Assembly (NCBI RefSeq): GCF_002920575.1
Contig: NZ_PQSQ01000079.1
Location: forward strand, 1-38,930
Length of the DNA: 38,930 bases
Reading direction: 5' to 3'
Origin: Streptomyces sp. Ru73
GTDB taxonomy: Bacteria > Actinomycetota > Actinomycetes > Streptomycetales > Streptomycetaceae
The translations under genes were made by a program, and so were the position numbers. Each line of letters opens with the position of its first letter. Position 1 is the stretch's first letter. The notes under the pieces are model-generated. The model searched no databases. It was not told where the DNA came from and was given only the letters and a program-made list of their open reading frames with translations. Positions 6,713 to 13,836 of the stretch are shown here, piece by piece.

Positions 6713-7611
6713 GGACGCCTCGCCTCCTTGAGGGTGAACGTGGACCCGGCGTAGCCGCGGGCGTCCAGCGCGCCGCGGCACCCCGCGACCCGCTCGTCGT
6801 GGTCGGGCTGGTGCCGGGAGAAGATCAGGCCGGCCAGCGTGCCGCTGTGCGCGACGCAGATGCCCAGCGCCCCGAAGTCCCGCTGGAGCGCGGTCAGGTC
6901 GGCGAGCGACTTCTTGGGCAGCCGGTCGTTGTGCAGCTCCGCGCTGCGGGTGGCGATCCGCGCGGCGGCCGGCCCGTCGTTCGCGCGCAGGGCCGCGTCC
7001 AGCTCGCCGAAGAGCCGCTCGTACTCGGCGGCCTTGCCCGGGTCCTCGGGGAGTTCGCGGTGGAAGTCCTCGGTGCGCACGTAGCCGCCCTCGTCCACGC
7101 CGACGATCGTCCAGCGCAGGTCGGTGTGGTACGCGGTGATCAGCCGCTGGGAGCGTTGGGCGCACGCCGCGATGCCAGGGTGCAACAGGTAGTCGCCGTA
7201 CTCCAGTTGGCGTGCGACGGACAGCGCGAGGGCGTGCGCCGCCGCTTCCGGGATGTCGGGGCACGCCTCGGCCACGCACAGCAGCGCGCTGGCCAGTATG
7301 TCGCTGGTGGAGCTGGCATGGCCCTTGGCCACCGGAATGTTGGAGTCTATTTCCAGCACCCCGCCCGGCCGGCGCTGCCGCAGATCTGCGCTGAGCGAGG
7401 TATAGGCGTGCAGCGCCTTGACCCGGTCGGCGGGTCTGACGGTGAGCGGTGCTGCTTCGGACCGTTTTTCCCGTCTGATGCGGGCCTGGCAGCGGAGTTC
7501 CTCCACCGGGACCGTGAAAAGGAAATGATCGTATCCGGCCGCCCCGCGCGTATAGCCCTGGAGTAATTCCCCGAAAGTTCCATGGACGGTACGAGCAATC
7601 TTGGTCCGCAT
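6709..7611 (-). CDS. GHMP kinase, PduX (threonine kinase)-like
   Basis: This is a 300-residue ATP-dependent small-molecule kinase. The N-terminal GTFGELLQG (11-19) and the glycine/serine ATP loop PVAKGHASSTSDI (93-105) closely resemble PduX, which phosphorylates L-threonine. A late GICVAHSGTLAG motif closes the fold. ATG 7611 is chosen because PduX-like proteins start just before this motif. A longer frame to 7740 uses AT-rich codons (ATA, TTA, AGG) and looks non-coding. Codon 16, inside the GELLQG motif, is TTA (7564-7566). It is the first gene of the operon, divergent from a LysR gene. No cobalamin genes are nearby, so a role in cobalamin synthesis is unlikely; making O-phospho-Thr or -Ser for the PLP enzyme is a reasonable guess. 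Confidence 0.8.
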   Translation of the reverse strand: MRTKIARTVHGTFGELLQGYTRGAAGYDHFLFTVPVEELRCQARIRREKRSEAAPLTVRPADRVKALHAYTSLSADLRQRRPGGVLEIDSNIPVAKGHASSTSDILASALLCVAEACPDIPEAAAHALALSVARQLEYGDYLLHPGIAACAQRSQRLITAYHTDLRWTIVGVDEGGYVRTEDFHRELPEDPGKAAEYERLFGELDAALRANDGPAAARIATRSAELHNDRLPKKSLADLTALQRDFGALGICVAHSGTLAGLIFSRHQPDHDERVAGCRGALDARGYAGSTFTLKEARRP

Positions 7612-7845
7612 GGCAGGAAGTTGTACTCGAAGGCCCGGTCCCACGGCAATCCAACAATTCCTTTGTGCAGCCAGAAAGAAGTCTTTGGGATCATTGAATG
7701 TCGCACATATACCCTTTAATATGACCGAGGTTGTCGCCATGTGCCCCTTTTTGCGCCGCCCGCTTTTCCGGGGCCGGCACGGGAATCCGACCGCGCGGCC
7801 GGTCCCCGTGTTGCCGACTTCACGTCAAATCCCTACTGTGCGCCT
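7612..7845. promoter_or_regulatory. AT-rich divergent promoter region, GHMP operon / LysR
   Basis: This 234-bp gap is far more AT-rich than its surroundings. Toward LysR it has TTGCCG (7811-7816), a 17-bp spacer and TACTGT (7834-7839), a good sigma-70-type promoter ending 6 bp before the LysR ATG. A CATAT-N8-ATATG dyad lies at 7706-7723, a plausible LysR site between the two genes. No firm -35/-10 pair could be chosen for the kinase operon. Confidence 0.6.
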
Positions 7846-8829
7846 ATGCTTGAGCCACGCCAACTCCGCGTTCTGCGCGCCGTCGCACGGACCGGGTCCT
7901 TCGCGGCGGCCGCGCGCGCCCTGGGCTGCACCCAGCAGGCCGTGCGCCGGCAGATAACGGCACTGGAGAATTCCGCCCGGACGCCGCTCGTCGTGCGCCG
8001 TCCGGACGCCGGTAAATCCGGAAAGGAAATTTCACTCACCGAGGCCGGAGAAATCCTGCACGGCCATTCCGGGCGCATTCTGACCCGGCTGCACGCCGCC
8101 GAGGAGGAGATGGCGTACCTCAAGGGCGCCCGGCTCGGCCGGGTCCGGCTCGTGTCCTTCCTCAGCGGCATGTCGGAGCTGGTCCCGACGGCGCTGGCGG
8201 GCCTGCGCGCCGCCCATCCGGGCACCGAGGTGTCCTTCGCCGAGGCCGCGCCGCCGCGCGCCGTGGAGATGCTGCGCGGCGGCGACTGCGACCTGGCGCT
8301 CGCCTTCCGGTACCCGAAGCTCCCCCGGGACGGCGGCGCGCCCGCCGACGACTGGGACGGGCTGGTCGCCCACCTCCTGCTGACCGACCGCCTGCTCGTC
8401 GCTGTCCCGCCGGGCCACCGGCTCGCCGAGGCCGCCGACAGCGGGGAGATCGCGCTGGCCGAACTGGCCGATGCGCCGTGGATAGCGGGCTGCGCGCAGT
8501 GCCACGGCCACTTGGTGGACCTCTGCGCGGCGGAGGGCTTCGCACCGCGCATCGACATGGTGACCGACGACCACCTCACCGCGATCGCCCTGGTCCGGGC
8601 GGGTCTGGGGGTGGCCGTCCTGCCGGGCATCACGCTCACCACCGAGGCCGAAGCCGTCCGCCTGCTGCGGCTCGAACCGGCGGTGCACCGCGAGATCGTC
8701 GCGCTGACGCTGCCCGAGTACGACGGCCTGCCGGCGGTCCGGGCACTGGTCGGCGAACTGGCGGCAGCGGCCGGCACCCAGTCCGCGCGCCTCGCGTCCC
8801 TGGCCCCGGCGCCGCAGCCGCGAGGCTGA
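7846..8829 (+). CDS. LysR-type transcriptional regulator
   Basis: The 327-residue product has the LysR winged helix at residues 1-60 (MLEPRQLRVLRAVARTGSFA, AARALGCTQQAVRRQITALE) followed by a periplasmic-binding-like effector domain (LGRVRLVSFLSG ... GLGVAVLPGI). The ATG lies 6 bp after a TACTGT -10 box and has no ribosome site, so the transcript is probably leaderless. It is divergent from the GHMP kinase operon across an AT-rich spacer, the usual layout for a LysR protein and its target. The effector is presumably a precursor or product of that operon; this is inferred from position. Confidence 0.9.
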   Translation: MLEPRQLRVLRAVARTGSFAAAARALGCTQQAVRRQITALENSARTPLVVRRPDAGKSGKEISLTEAGEILHGHSGRILTRLHAAEEEMAYLKGARLGRVRLVSFLSGMSELVPTALAGLRAAHPGTEVSFAEAAPPRAVEMLRGGDCDLALAFRYPKLPRDGGAPADDWDGLVAHLLLTDRLLVAVPPGHRLAEAADSGEIALAELADAPWIAGCAQCHGHLVDLCAAEGFAPRIDMVTDDHLTAIALVRAGLGVAVLPGITLTTEAEAVRLLRLEPAVHREIVALTLPEYDGLPAVRALVGELAAAAGTQSARLASLAPAPQPRG

Positions 8830-8981
8830 CGCCGGCGCCTCGTACAGGGGCGACCCGGCGGCATCCACGGTGGCGACATGGCAGGGCATCGGCCGGTATT
8901 ACCGCCCTCCGGCGGGCGCTGCCGCCACACTGGTGGGACCACGCGGGGCACCGCCCCGCCCGCCGTCCGAGGAGGCCGCCC

Positions 8982-9641
8982 ATGGCCCGTTCCGCGTCCG
9001 ACGTCCTCGACGCCGCCGTACGGGAACTGACCCCAGCGCCCGACGCCAACCCCCTCGTCCCGGCCATCGCCGTGGGCGAGGCCCCGCGCGAGGTCTTCGC
9101 CACGCTCGCCCTGGAACAGCACCACGTCATCGCCTCGGACCGGCGCAGCTTCCGCCACCTCGCCGGGCGGGCCGCCGCCGAGCCGCCGGTCGCCGCGTTC
9201 TTCACCTTCCTCGCCGACGGCGAGGGCGTCGCGCTGGACCACCTCGGCACCCTCACCGCCGCCTGCGGCCTGACCGAACGGGAGACGTCAGGGTACGAAC
9301 CGCGGCCCGCCTGCCAGGCGTACCCGGCGTACGCCGCCTGGCTCGCGCTCGGCGCCGAACCGGCCGACGCGGTCCTGGCCTTCGCCGCCAACTTCACCGC
9401 CTGGGGCGGCTACTGCCGCGCCATCGGCCAGGCCATGCGCCACCGCTACGGCTTCACCGACGAGGCCTGCGCCTTCTTCGACTTCTTCGCCACCCCGCCC
9501 CCGGTCCTGCGCGACCGCACCCTGACCGCCCTCCAGCACGGCCTGGACACCGGCACCCTGGACCACCCCCTCGCCCTCCGCTACGGCCGCCTCCTCCAGG
9601 CGTACGAGCTGATGTTCTGGCGCGGGCTGACGGAGGACTGA
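8982..9641 (+). CDS. TenA/heme-oxygenase-like fold protein
   Basis: A 219-residue all-helical protein starts at ATG 8982 with a strong GAGGAGG site 6 nt upstream. The segments LALEQHHVIASDRRSF, QAYPAYAAWLALG, FTAWGGYCRAIGQAMRHRYG and AYELMFWRG resemble Streptomyces proteins usually labelled TenA family. Members of this fold include thiaminase II and haem-oxygenase-like di-iron oxidases. The TenA catalytic Cys region (GGYCRAIG) is present in part, and I cannot confirm metal ligands. It lies 152 bp after LysR on the same strand, so it may or may not belong with the kinase operon. Function is undetermined. Confidence 0.6.
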   Translation: MARSASDVLDAAVRELTPAPDANPLVPAIAVGEAPREVFATLALEQHHVIASDRRSFRHLAGRAAAEPPVAAFFTFLADGEGVALDHLGTLTAACGLTERETSGYEPRPACQAYPAYAAWLALGAEPADAVLAFAANFTAWGGYCRAIGQAMRHRYGFTDEACAFFDFFATPPPVLRDRTLTALQHGLDTGTLDHPLALRYGRLLQAYELMFWRGLTED

Positions 9642-9663
9642 CGAGCGCCACCGGAGCGGCGGC

Positions 9664-10038
9664 TCACCTGGCCCACGGCAGCGGCCGCGCCCCCTCGCCG
9701 CCGGGCACGGACACCCGCCCGTCACTGCGCATGGCGACCAGCGCCTCCACCGGTTCCGCGGCGGTGCGCACCTGCCGCAGGACGCCGCCCGGCAGCACGA
9801 GGGTCTCGCCCGCGCCGAGTCTCTCGGTCCGGCCCCCGGCGGTGACCTCCAGCGCGCCGCCGGTCACCGTCCACACCTGCTCGCGGTCGACGGTGTGCTC
9901 GGGGCCGGCGCTGCCGGGCTCCATCCGGACCTGCCAGGTGCTCAGTTCGGTGCTGCCCCGGCTCGGCGCGGCGAGGCCGGTCATGACGGCGTTGGGGGTG
10001 GTGACGACATGGTCCGGCGACGGTGCGATGACATGCAT
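9664..10038 (-). CDS. Small cupin protein
   Basis: A 124-residue single-domain cupin. Motif 1 is EHTVDREQVWTVTGGALEVT and motif 2 covers GETLVLPGGVLRQVRT. The usual His-rich metal set is reduced to one His and a Glu, so metal binding is uncertain. ATG 10038 has GAGGGAG upstream; a GTG 7 codons earlier is less likely. It diverges from a MarR gene, and a long palindrome sits between the two starts, so MarR probably represses it. Such cupins often bind or modify a small aromatic or reactive compound, but nothing here says which. Confidence 0.78.
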   Translation of the reverse strand: MHVIAPSPDHVVTTPNAVMTGLAAPSRGSTELSTWQVRMEPGSAGPEHTVDREQVWTVTGGALEVTAGGRTERLGAGETLVLPGGVLRQVRTAAEPVEALVAMRSDGRVSVPGGEGARPLPWAR

Positions 10039-10087
10039 GGCTTCTCCCTCGGACGACACGGCAGCGACCCGGCGGTACTCGCACAGC

Positions 10088-10129
10088 GGGTCAAGCTGCT
10101 TTACTCAGGCGAGTAAAGCAGCTTGACCC
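10088..10129. promoter_or_regulatory. 19-bp-arm perfect palindrome, MarR operator
   Basis: GGGTCAAGCTGCTTTACTC (10088-10106) is followed by AGGC and the exact reverse complement (10111-10129). The AT-rich inner part TTTACTC-N4-GAGTAAA is typical of MarR sites. It lies 50 bp upstream of the cupin start and 20 bp upstream of the MarR start, and so can control both. Confidence 0.85.
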
Positions 10130-10149
10130 ACGTATGTCACCATGGTTCC

Positions 10150-10623
10150 GTGCAGCCCGACGATCAGCTCCCCGACACCGAACTGACCTTCCTGCTCGGC
10201 ATGGCCTTCCAGCTGCTGCTCGGCGAATTCACCGGGCGGCTGGCCGAGGCCGGCCACGCGGACCTGCGCCCCGTGCACGGCATGGTGTTCCAGCTGCTGC
10301 GCGGCCAGGGAGCCACCGGCACCGAGCTGGCCCAGCGGCTCGGGGTGACGAAGCAGGCCGCCGGGCAGCTCGTCGACGACCTGGAGAAGCGCGGATACGT
10401 CCGCCGGGAGCCGCATCCGGAAGGCGGCCGGCGCAAGCTGGTCGTCCTCACCGAAGCGGCCCACGCACACCTCGCCGTGGCCGGCCGCACCCTCCACGAC
10501 CTGGAAGCCGAGCTGGCACGCCGCACCGGCACCGAGGACCTCTCCGTCCTCCGCACCGAACTGGCCCGGATCATCCGGGCGATGGCGGGCGACACACCGC
10601 CGCCGCTCCGGCCCGTGTGGTGA
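10150..10623 (+). CDS. MarR-family regulator
   Basis: This 157-residue winged-helix repressor has a central GTELAQRLGVTKQAAGQLVDDLEKRGYVRREPH recognition region and the DxR wing as GGRRKLVVLTEA. The N- and C-terminal helices form the dimer, as usual in this family. The GTG at 10150 was chosen because the only earlier in-frame start, a TTG at 10123, lies inside the palindromic operator. There is no strong ribosome site, so translation may be weak or leaderless. It diverges from the cupin gene and ends next to the convergent TPP enzyme gene. MarR proteins typically sense phenolic or oxidative compounds; the ligand is not known here. Confidence 0.9.
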   Translation: MQPDDQLPDTELTFLLGMAFQLLLGEFTGRLAEAGHADLRPVHGMVFQLLRGQGATGTELAQRLGVTKQAAGQLVDDLEKRGYVRREPHPEGGRRKLVVLTEAAHAHLAVAGRTLHDLEAELARRTGTEDLSVLRTELARIIRAMAGDTPPPLRPVW

Positions 10624-10652
10624 GACGGCGGGCCGGGCAGCGGGTGGTGGAC

Positions 10653-12377
10653 CTACCGGGCCGGCGCCGCGGCTCCCCTGTGCCGTCCGGCGCGTTCGCG
10701 GATGTCTGTCACGGTTACTCCCGGGGCCAGGCGGTTCTCGGGGACCTTCAGCTGGATGAGGGCCGCGGTGCCGCTGGCGAGGGAGCGGGTCAGGGCCGGA
10801 GCGAACTCCTCGGTGGTGGTGACGGTTTCGCCGTGGGCGCCGAAGGCGCGGGCGAGGGCCGCGAAGTCGGGGTTGACCAGGGCCGTGCCGCTGACCCTGC
10901 CGGGGTGGTGGCGCTCCTGGTGCTGGCGGATCGTGCCGTAGCAGGAGTTGTTCAGGACGAGGATCAGCGGGCGTACGCCCTCCGCGACCGCCGTCGCCAG
11001 CTCCTGGCCGTTCATCAGGAAGCAGCCGTCCCCGGCGACCGAGACGACCTGGCGGTCCGGGGCTGCGATCGCGGCGGCCACCGCGGCGGGAACGCCGTAC
11101 CCCATCGCGCCGTTGCGCGGGGAGAGTTGGCGGCCGCCCGCGGTGTGGGTGAGGAAGCGCTGGGCCCAGACGGCGTGGTTGCCCGCGCCGAAGGTGACCA
11201 CGGCGTCGGCGGGCAGCCGGTCCCGCAGCGTCTCGAAGACGGTGCCGAGGTCGAGCGCGTCGGCGTCGCGCACCGGCGCCCGGTGCGCGAGGTACGCGGC
11301 GCGGTCCTCCTTCGTCCGGGTGGCCCAGGGCACCGGCCGGGTGGGCAGCAGCCCGCGCAGGGCACGGGCGACGGCGGCGGGCGCGGCCAGCAGCGCCAGG
11401 TCCGGCACGTACAGCGCGCCGGGCGGCTGGGCTTCGGGGAGCGCCTGGACCAGCCGGGGCCCCGTGCCGTCGGGGGGCAGCAGGCGGAAGCCGTCGGTGA
11501 GGACGTCGCCGGGCGCGGCGCCCAGGGCGATGACGAGGTCGGCGGCGCGCACCCGGTCGGCGAGGGTGCGGGCGCGCCCGTACCCGAGGGGGCCGACGTA
11601 GCAGGGCGAGTCGTTGTCGAGGAGGTCCTGGCAGCGGAAGTCGACGGCGACCGGCAGCTCCCAGGCTTCCGCCCACTCCCGTACGTCCGCCCTGGCCGCC
11701 TCGGTCCAGCGGCTGCCGCCGAGCAGGACGAGCGGCCGTTCCGCTGCGCCCAGCAGGGCTTCCAGCACGGTGAGTTCGTTCTGCGAGACGGACCCTTCGG
11801 GCAGCGGCGCGGGCACCGCGTCGGCGACCCGGACGGTGTCGGTGAGCATGTCCTCGGGCAGGCCGAGCACCACGGGGCCGGGCCGGCCGCCGGCCGCTGC
11901 GGCGAAGGCCCGCGTCACGTACTCCGGTATGCGCTCCGCGTCCTCGACCGTCTCCACCAGCTTGGCGCTGGCGCCGAACGTGCCGCGCAAATCCAGCTCC
12001 TGGAAGGACGCTCGGTCGGTGTGGCCGCGCGGCACCAGGCCGACGAAGAGGACGAGCGGTGTGGCGTCCTGGTACGCGGTGTGCAGGGCGACCAGGGCGT
12101 TGGCGGCGCCGGGGCCGCGGGTGGTGAAGCACACGCCGGGCCGCCCGGTGAGCTTGCCGTGCGCCTCGGCCATGTAGCCGGCGCCGCCCTCGTGGCGGCA
12201 GACCACCAGGCGCAGCGGCGCGTCGTGCAGGGCGTCGAGCACGGCGAGGTAGCTCTCGCCGGGCACGCCGTAGGCGACGTCGACGCCGTGCCGCAGGAGC
12301 TGGTCGACGAGGACCTGCCCGCCGGTGCGGGGCGGATGGGACGGGGCGCCGGTGGGGACGGGGCGGGGCGTGGTCAT
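10653..12377 (-). CDS. TPP-dependent enzyme, acetolactate-synthase-like
   Basis: A 574-residue thiamine-diphosphate enzyme with the three standard domains. The N-terminal pyrimidine-binding part has YGVPGESYLAVLDAL and the catalytic Glu in CRHEGGAGYMAEAHGK. The C-terminal part has the metal/TPP motif GDGCFLMNGQELATAVAEG, 30 residues long to NN. The catalytic Glu excludes glyoxylate carboligase, which has Val at this place. No small regulatory subunit gene follows, so housekeeping acetolactate synthase is unlikely. The ATG at 12377 overlaps the transporter stop (ATGA). The pair probably imports and then decarboxylates or ligates a 2-oxo acid; the substrate is unknown. Confidence 0.82.
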   Translation of the reverse strand: MTTPRPVPTGAPSHPPRTGGQVLVDQLLRHGVDVAYGVPGESYLAVLDALHDAPLRLVVCRHEGGAGYMAEAHGKLTGRPGVCFTTRGPGAANALVALHTAYQDATPLVLFVGLVPRGHTDRASFQELDLRGTFGASAKLVETVEDAERIPEYVTRAFAAAAGGRPGPVVLGLPEDMLTDTVRVADAVPAPLPEGSVSQNELTVLEALLGAAERPLVLLGGSRWTEAARADVREWAEAWELPVAVDFRCQDLLDNDSPCYVGPLGYGRARTLADRVRAADLVIALGAAPGDVLTDGFRLLPPDGTGPRLVQALPEAQPPGALYVPDLALLAAPAAVARALRGLLPTRPVPWATRTKEDRAAYLAHRAPVRDADALDLGTVFETLRDRLPADAVVTFGAGNHAVWAQRFLTHTAGGRQLSPRNGAMGYGVPAAVAAAIAAPDRQVVSVAGDGCFLMNGQELATAVAEGVRPLILVLNNSCYGTIRQHQERHHPGRVSGTALVNPDFAALARAFGAHGETVTTTEEFAPALTRSLASGTAALIQLKVPENRLAPGVTVTDIRERAGRHRGAAAPAR

Positions 12378-13702
12378 GCGAGGGCCTTTGCGGTGTCGGA
12401 GGGGCCGGCTTCGGTGGTGTCCATCGGGTGGCGGGGCAGCGTTCCGGCCGCGTACGCACCGCCCGCCGTGCAGGCGGCGATGGCGGCCAGGAGGAGCGCC
12501 GCGCCCCAGGAGGCACCGCCCGCCGCGCCGGTCAGCGAGGTGGCGGCGAGCGGCACGAAGCCGCCGAGGACGCCGGAGAGGTTGTAGGACATGGCGACCG
12601 CGCTGTAGCGGCAGGTCTCGGGGAACATGCCCGAGACGACGGCGCCGATGGGCGCGTACGGGATGGACAGGGCGCCGATGCCGAGGGCAACGCCCAGGTA
12701 CACCAGGCCGGTCTGGCGGGTGTCGACGAGCCAGAACACCGGGAAGGCGACCGCGATGGTGACGAGGCCGCCGATCAGGCAGACCTTCCAGGAGCCGATG
12801 CGGTCGGCGGCGCGGCCCGCCACGACGATCACGGCCATTTCGACGACGGCCCCGATCGCGGTGGCGTTCAGCATGACGGACTTGTCGATCCCGAGGTCCG
12901 CCGTGCCGTAGGAGATGATGAAGGTGGTCAGCAGGAAGAAGCCGCCGACGCCGAGGAACGCGGCGGCGACCCCGACCAGCATCCGGCCCCACGTCCGCCG
13001 GAACGCCTCGATCAGCGGCACCGGCGCCGGCCCGGTGCGCTCGGCCTCCTCCATCATGGCGCGGAAGACCGGCGACTCCTCGATGCGCAGCCGCAGGTAG
13101 AGCGCGAAGCCGAGCAACGGGAACGCGACGAGGAAGGGCAGCCGCCAGCCCCAGGCGTAGAACGCGTCGTCCGGGAGCATGCCGACCAGCGCGAAGGCAC
13201 CGCTGGACAGGAGCGTGCCCACGGGCGAACCGAGCTGCGGGATCGAGGAGTAACTCCCGTGCTTCTCCCTGGGCGTGTGCTCCAGGGTGAGCAGCATCGC
13301 GCCGGACCACTCGCCGCCGACCGAGATGCCCTGGAGGAAGCGGAGCAGGGCGAGGAGCGCGGGGGCCCACACGCCGATGGTGGCGTACGACGGGAGCAGG
13401 CCGATGCAGCCGGTGGTGACGCCCATCATGACCACGGTGATGATCAGCGCGAACTTCCGGCCGTAGCGGTCGCCGATGTGCCCGAAGACCGCGGCGCCGA
13501 CGGGGCGCGCGACGAAGCCGACGGCGAAGGTGACGAAGGCGGCGATGGTGCCGACGGCAGGGTCGAGGTCGGGGAAGAAGAGCCGGTTGAAGACCAGCGC
13601 GGCGGCGGTGCCGTAGAGGAAGTAGTCGTACCACTCCAGTGCGGTGCCGGTGAAGGCGGCGGTCAGCAGCCGCCGGATGTCTCTGAGGTCGGGGGTGCTC
13701 AC
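12374..13702 (-). CDS. MFS transporter, metabolite:H+ symporter type
   Basis: The 442-residue protein has about twelve transmembrane helices. The N-terminal TGTALEWYDYFLYGTAAALV and the loop GHIGDRYGRKFALI are hallmarks of the metabolite:proton symporter branch of the MFS (ProP, ShiA, KgtP). RFLQGISVGGEWSGA is the conserved fifth-helix motif. The GTG at 13702 has GAGGAG 9 nt upstream. It is coupled to the TPP enzyme gene by an ATGA overlap. Members carry organic acids, betaines or shikimate, so an organic acid feeding the TPP enzyme is a fair guess. Confidence 0.9.
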   Translation of the reverse strand: MSTPDLRDIRRLLTAAFTGTALEWYDYFLYGTAAALVFNRLFFPDLDPAVGTIAAFVTFAVGFVARPVGAAVFGHIGDRYGRKFALIITVVMMGVTTGCIGLLPSYATIGVWAPALLALLRFLQGISVGGEWSGAMLLTLEHTPREKHGSYSSIPQLGSPVGTLLSSGAFALVGMLPDDAFYAWGWRLPFLVAFPLLGFALYLRLRIEESPVFRAMMEEAERTGPAPVPLIEAFRRTWGRMLVGVAAAFLGVGGFFLLTTFIISYGTADLGIDKSVMLNATAIGAVVEMAVIVVAGRAADRIGSWKVCLIGGLVTIAVAFPVFWLVDTRQTGLVYLGVALGIGALSIPYAPIGAVVSGMFPETCRYSAVAMSYNLSGVLGGFVPLAATSLTGAAGGASWGAALLLAAIAACTAGGAYAAGTLPRHPMDTTEAGPSDTAKALA

Positions 13703-13790
13703 GCGGACGGACTCCTCGGGACGGGGGACGGGGCGGAGCCTGCGGGTGCTGCCGTGGGGGGGTACGAGGGAGGGGCGGCCGTCGCGGGCC

Positions 13791-13830
13791 GCCTCGGGCC
13801 GTTTCCGGCGGCCTCGGGCCGCTTCCGGCC
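13791..13830. repeat. 20-bp tandem repeat, two copies
   Basis: Two back-to-back 20-bp units (GCCTCGGGCCGTTTCCGGCG and a copy with two changes) lie in the 134-bp gap between the transporter start and the amidohydrolase stop. I see no other feature there. Confidence 0.7.
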
Positions 13831-13836
13831 GTCTCC

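Noticed and set aside
5696..6754. Long open frames antisense to the EamA and other genes
   Set aside because: High third-position GC opens antisense frames throughout the window. These are rich in Arg, Gly or Pro, lack family motifs and lie opposite well-supported genes.
7612..7740. A 43-residue N-terminal extension of the GHMP kinase
   Set aside because: Its codons include ATA, TTA and AGG, the DNA is AT-rich, and PduX-like proteins begin near GTFGELLQG. It reads as promoter DNA.
10123..10149. TTG start for the MarR gene
   Set aside because: The codon lies inside the palindromic operator and adds residues with no family match.
10653..12377. Glyoxylate carboligase
   Set aside because: It would complete the glycerate pathway, but the catalytic Glu in CRHEGGAGY is present, whereas Gcl has Val there.
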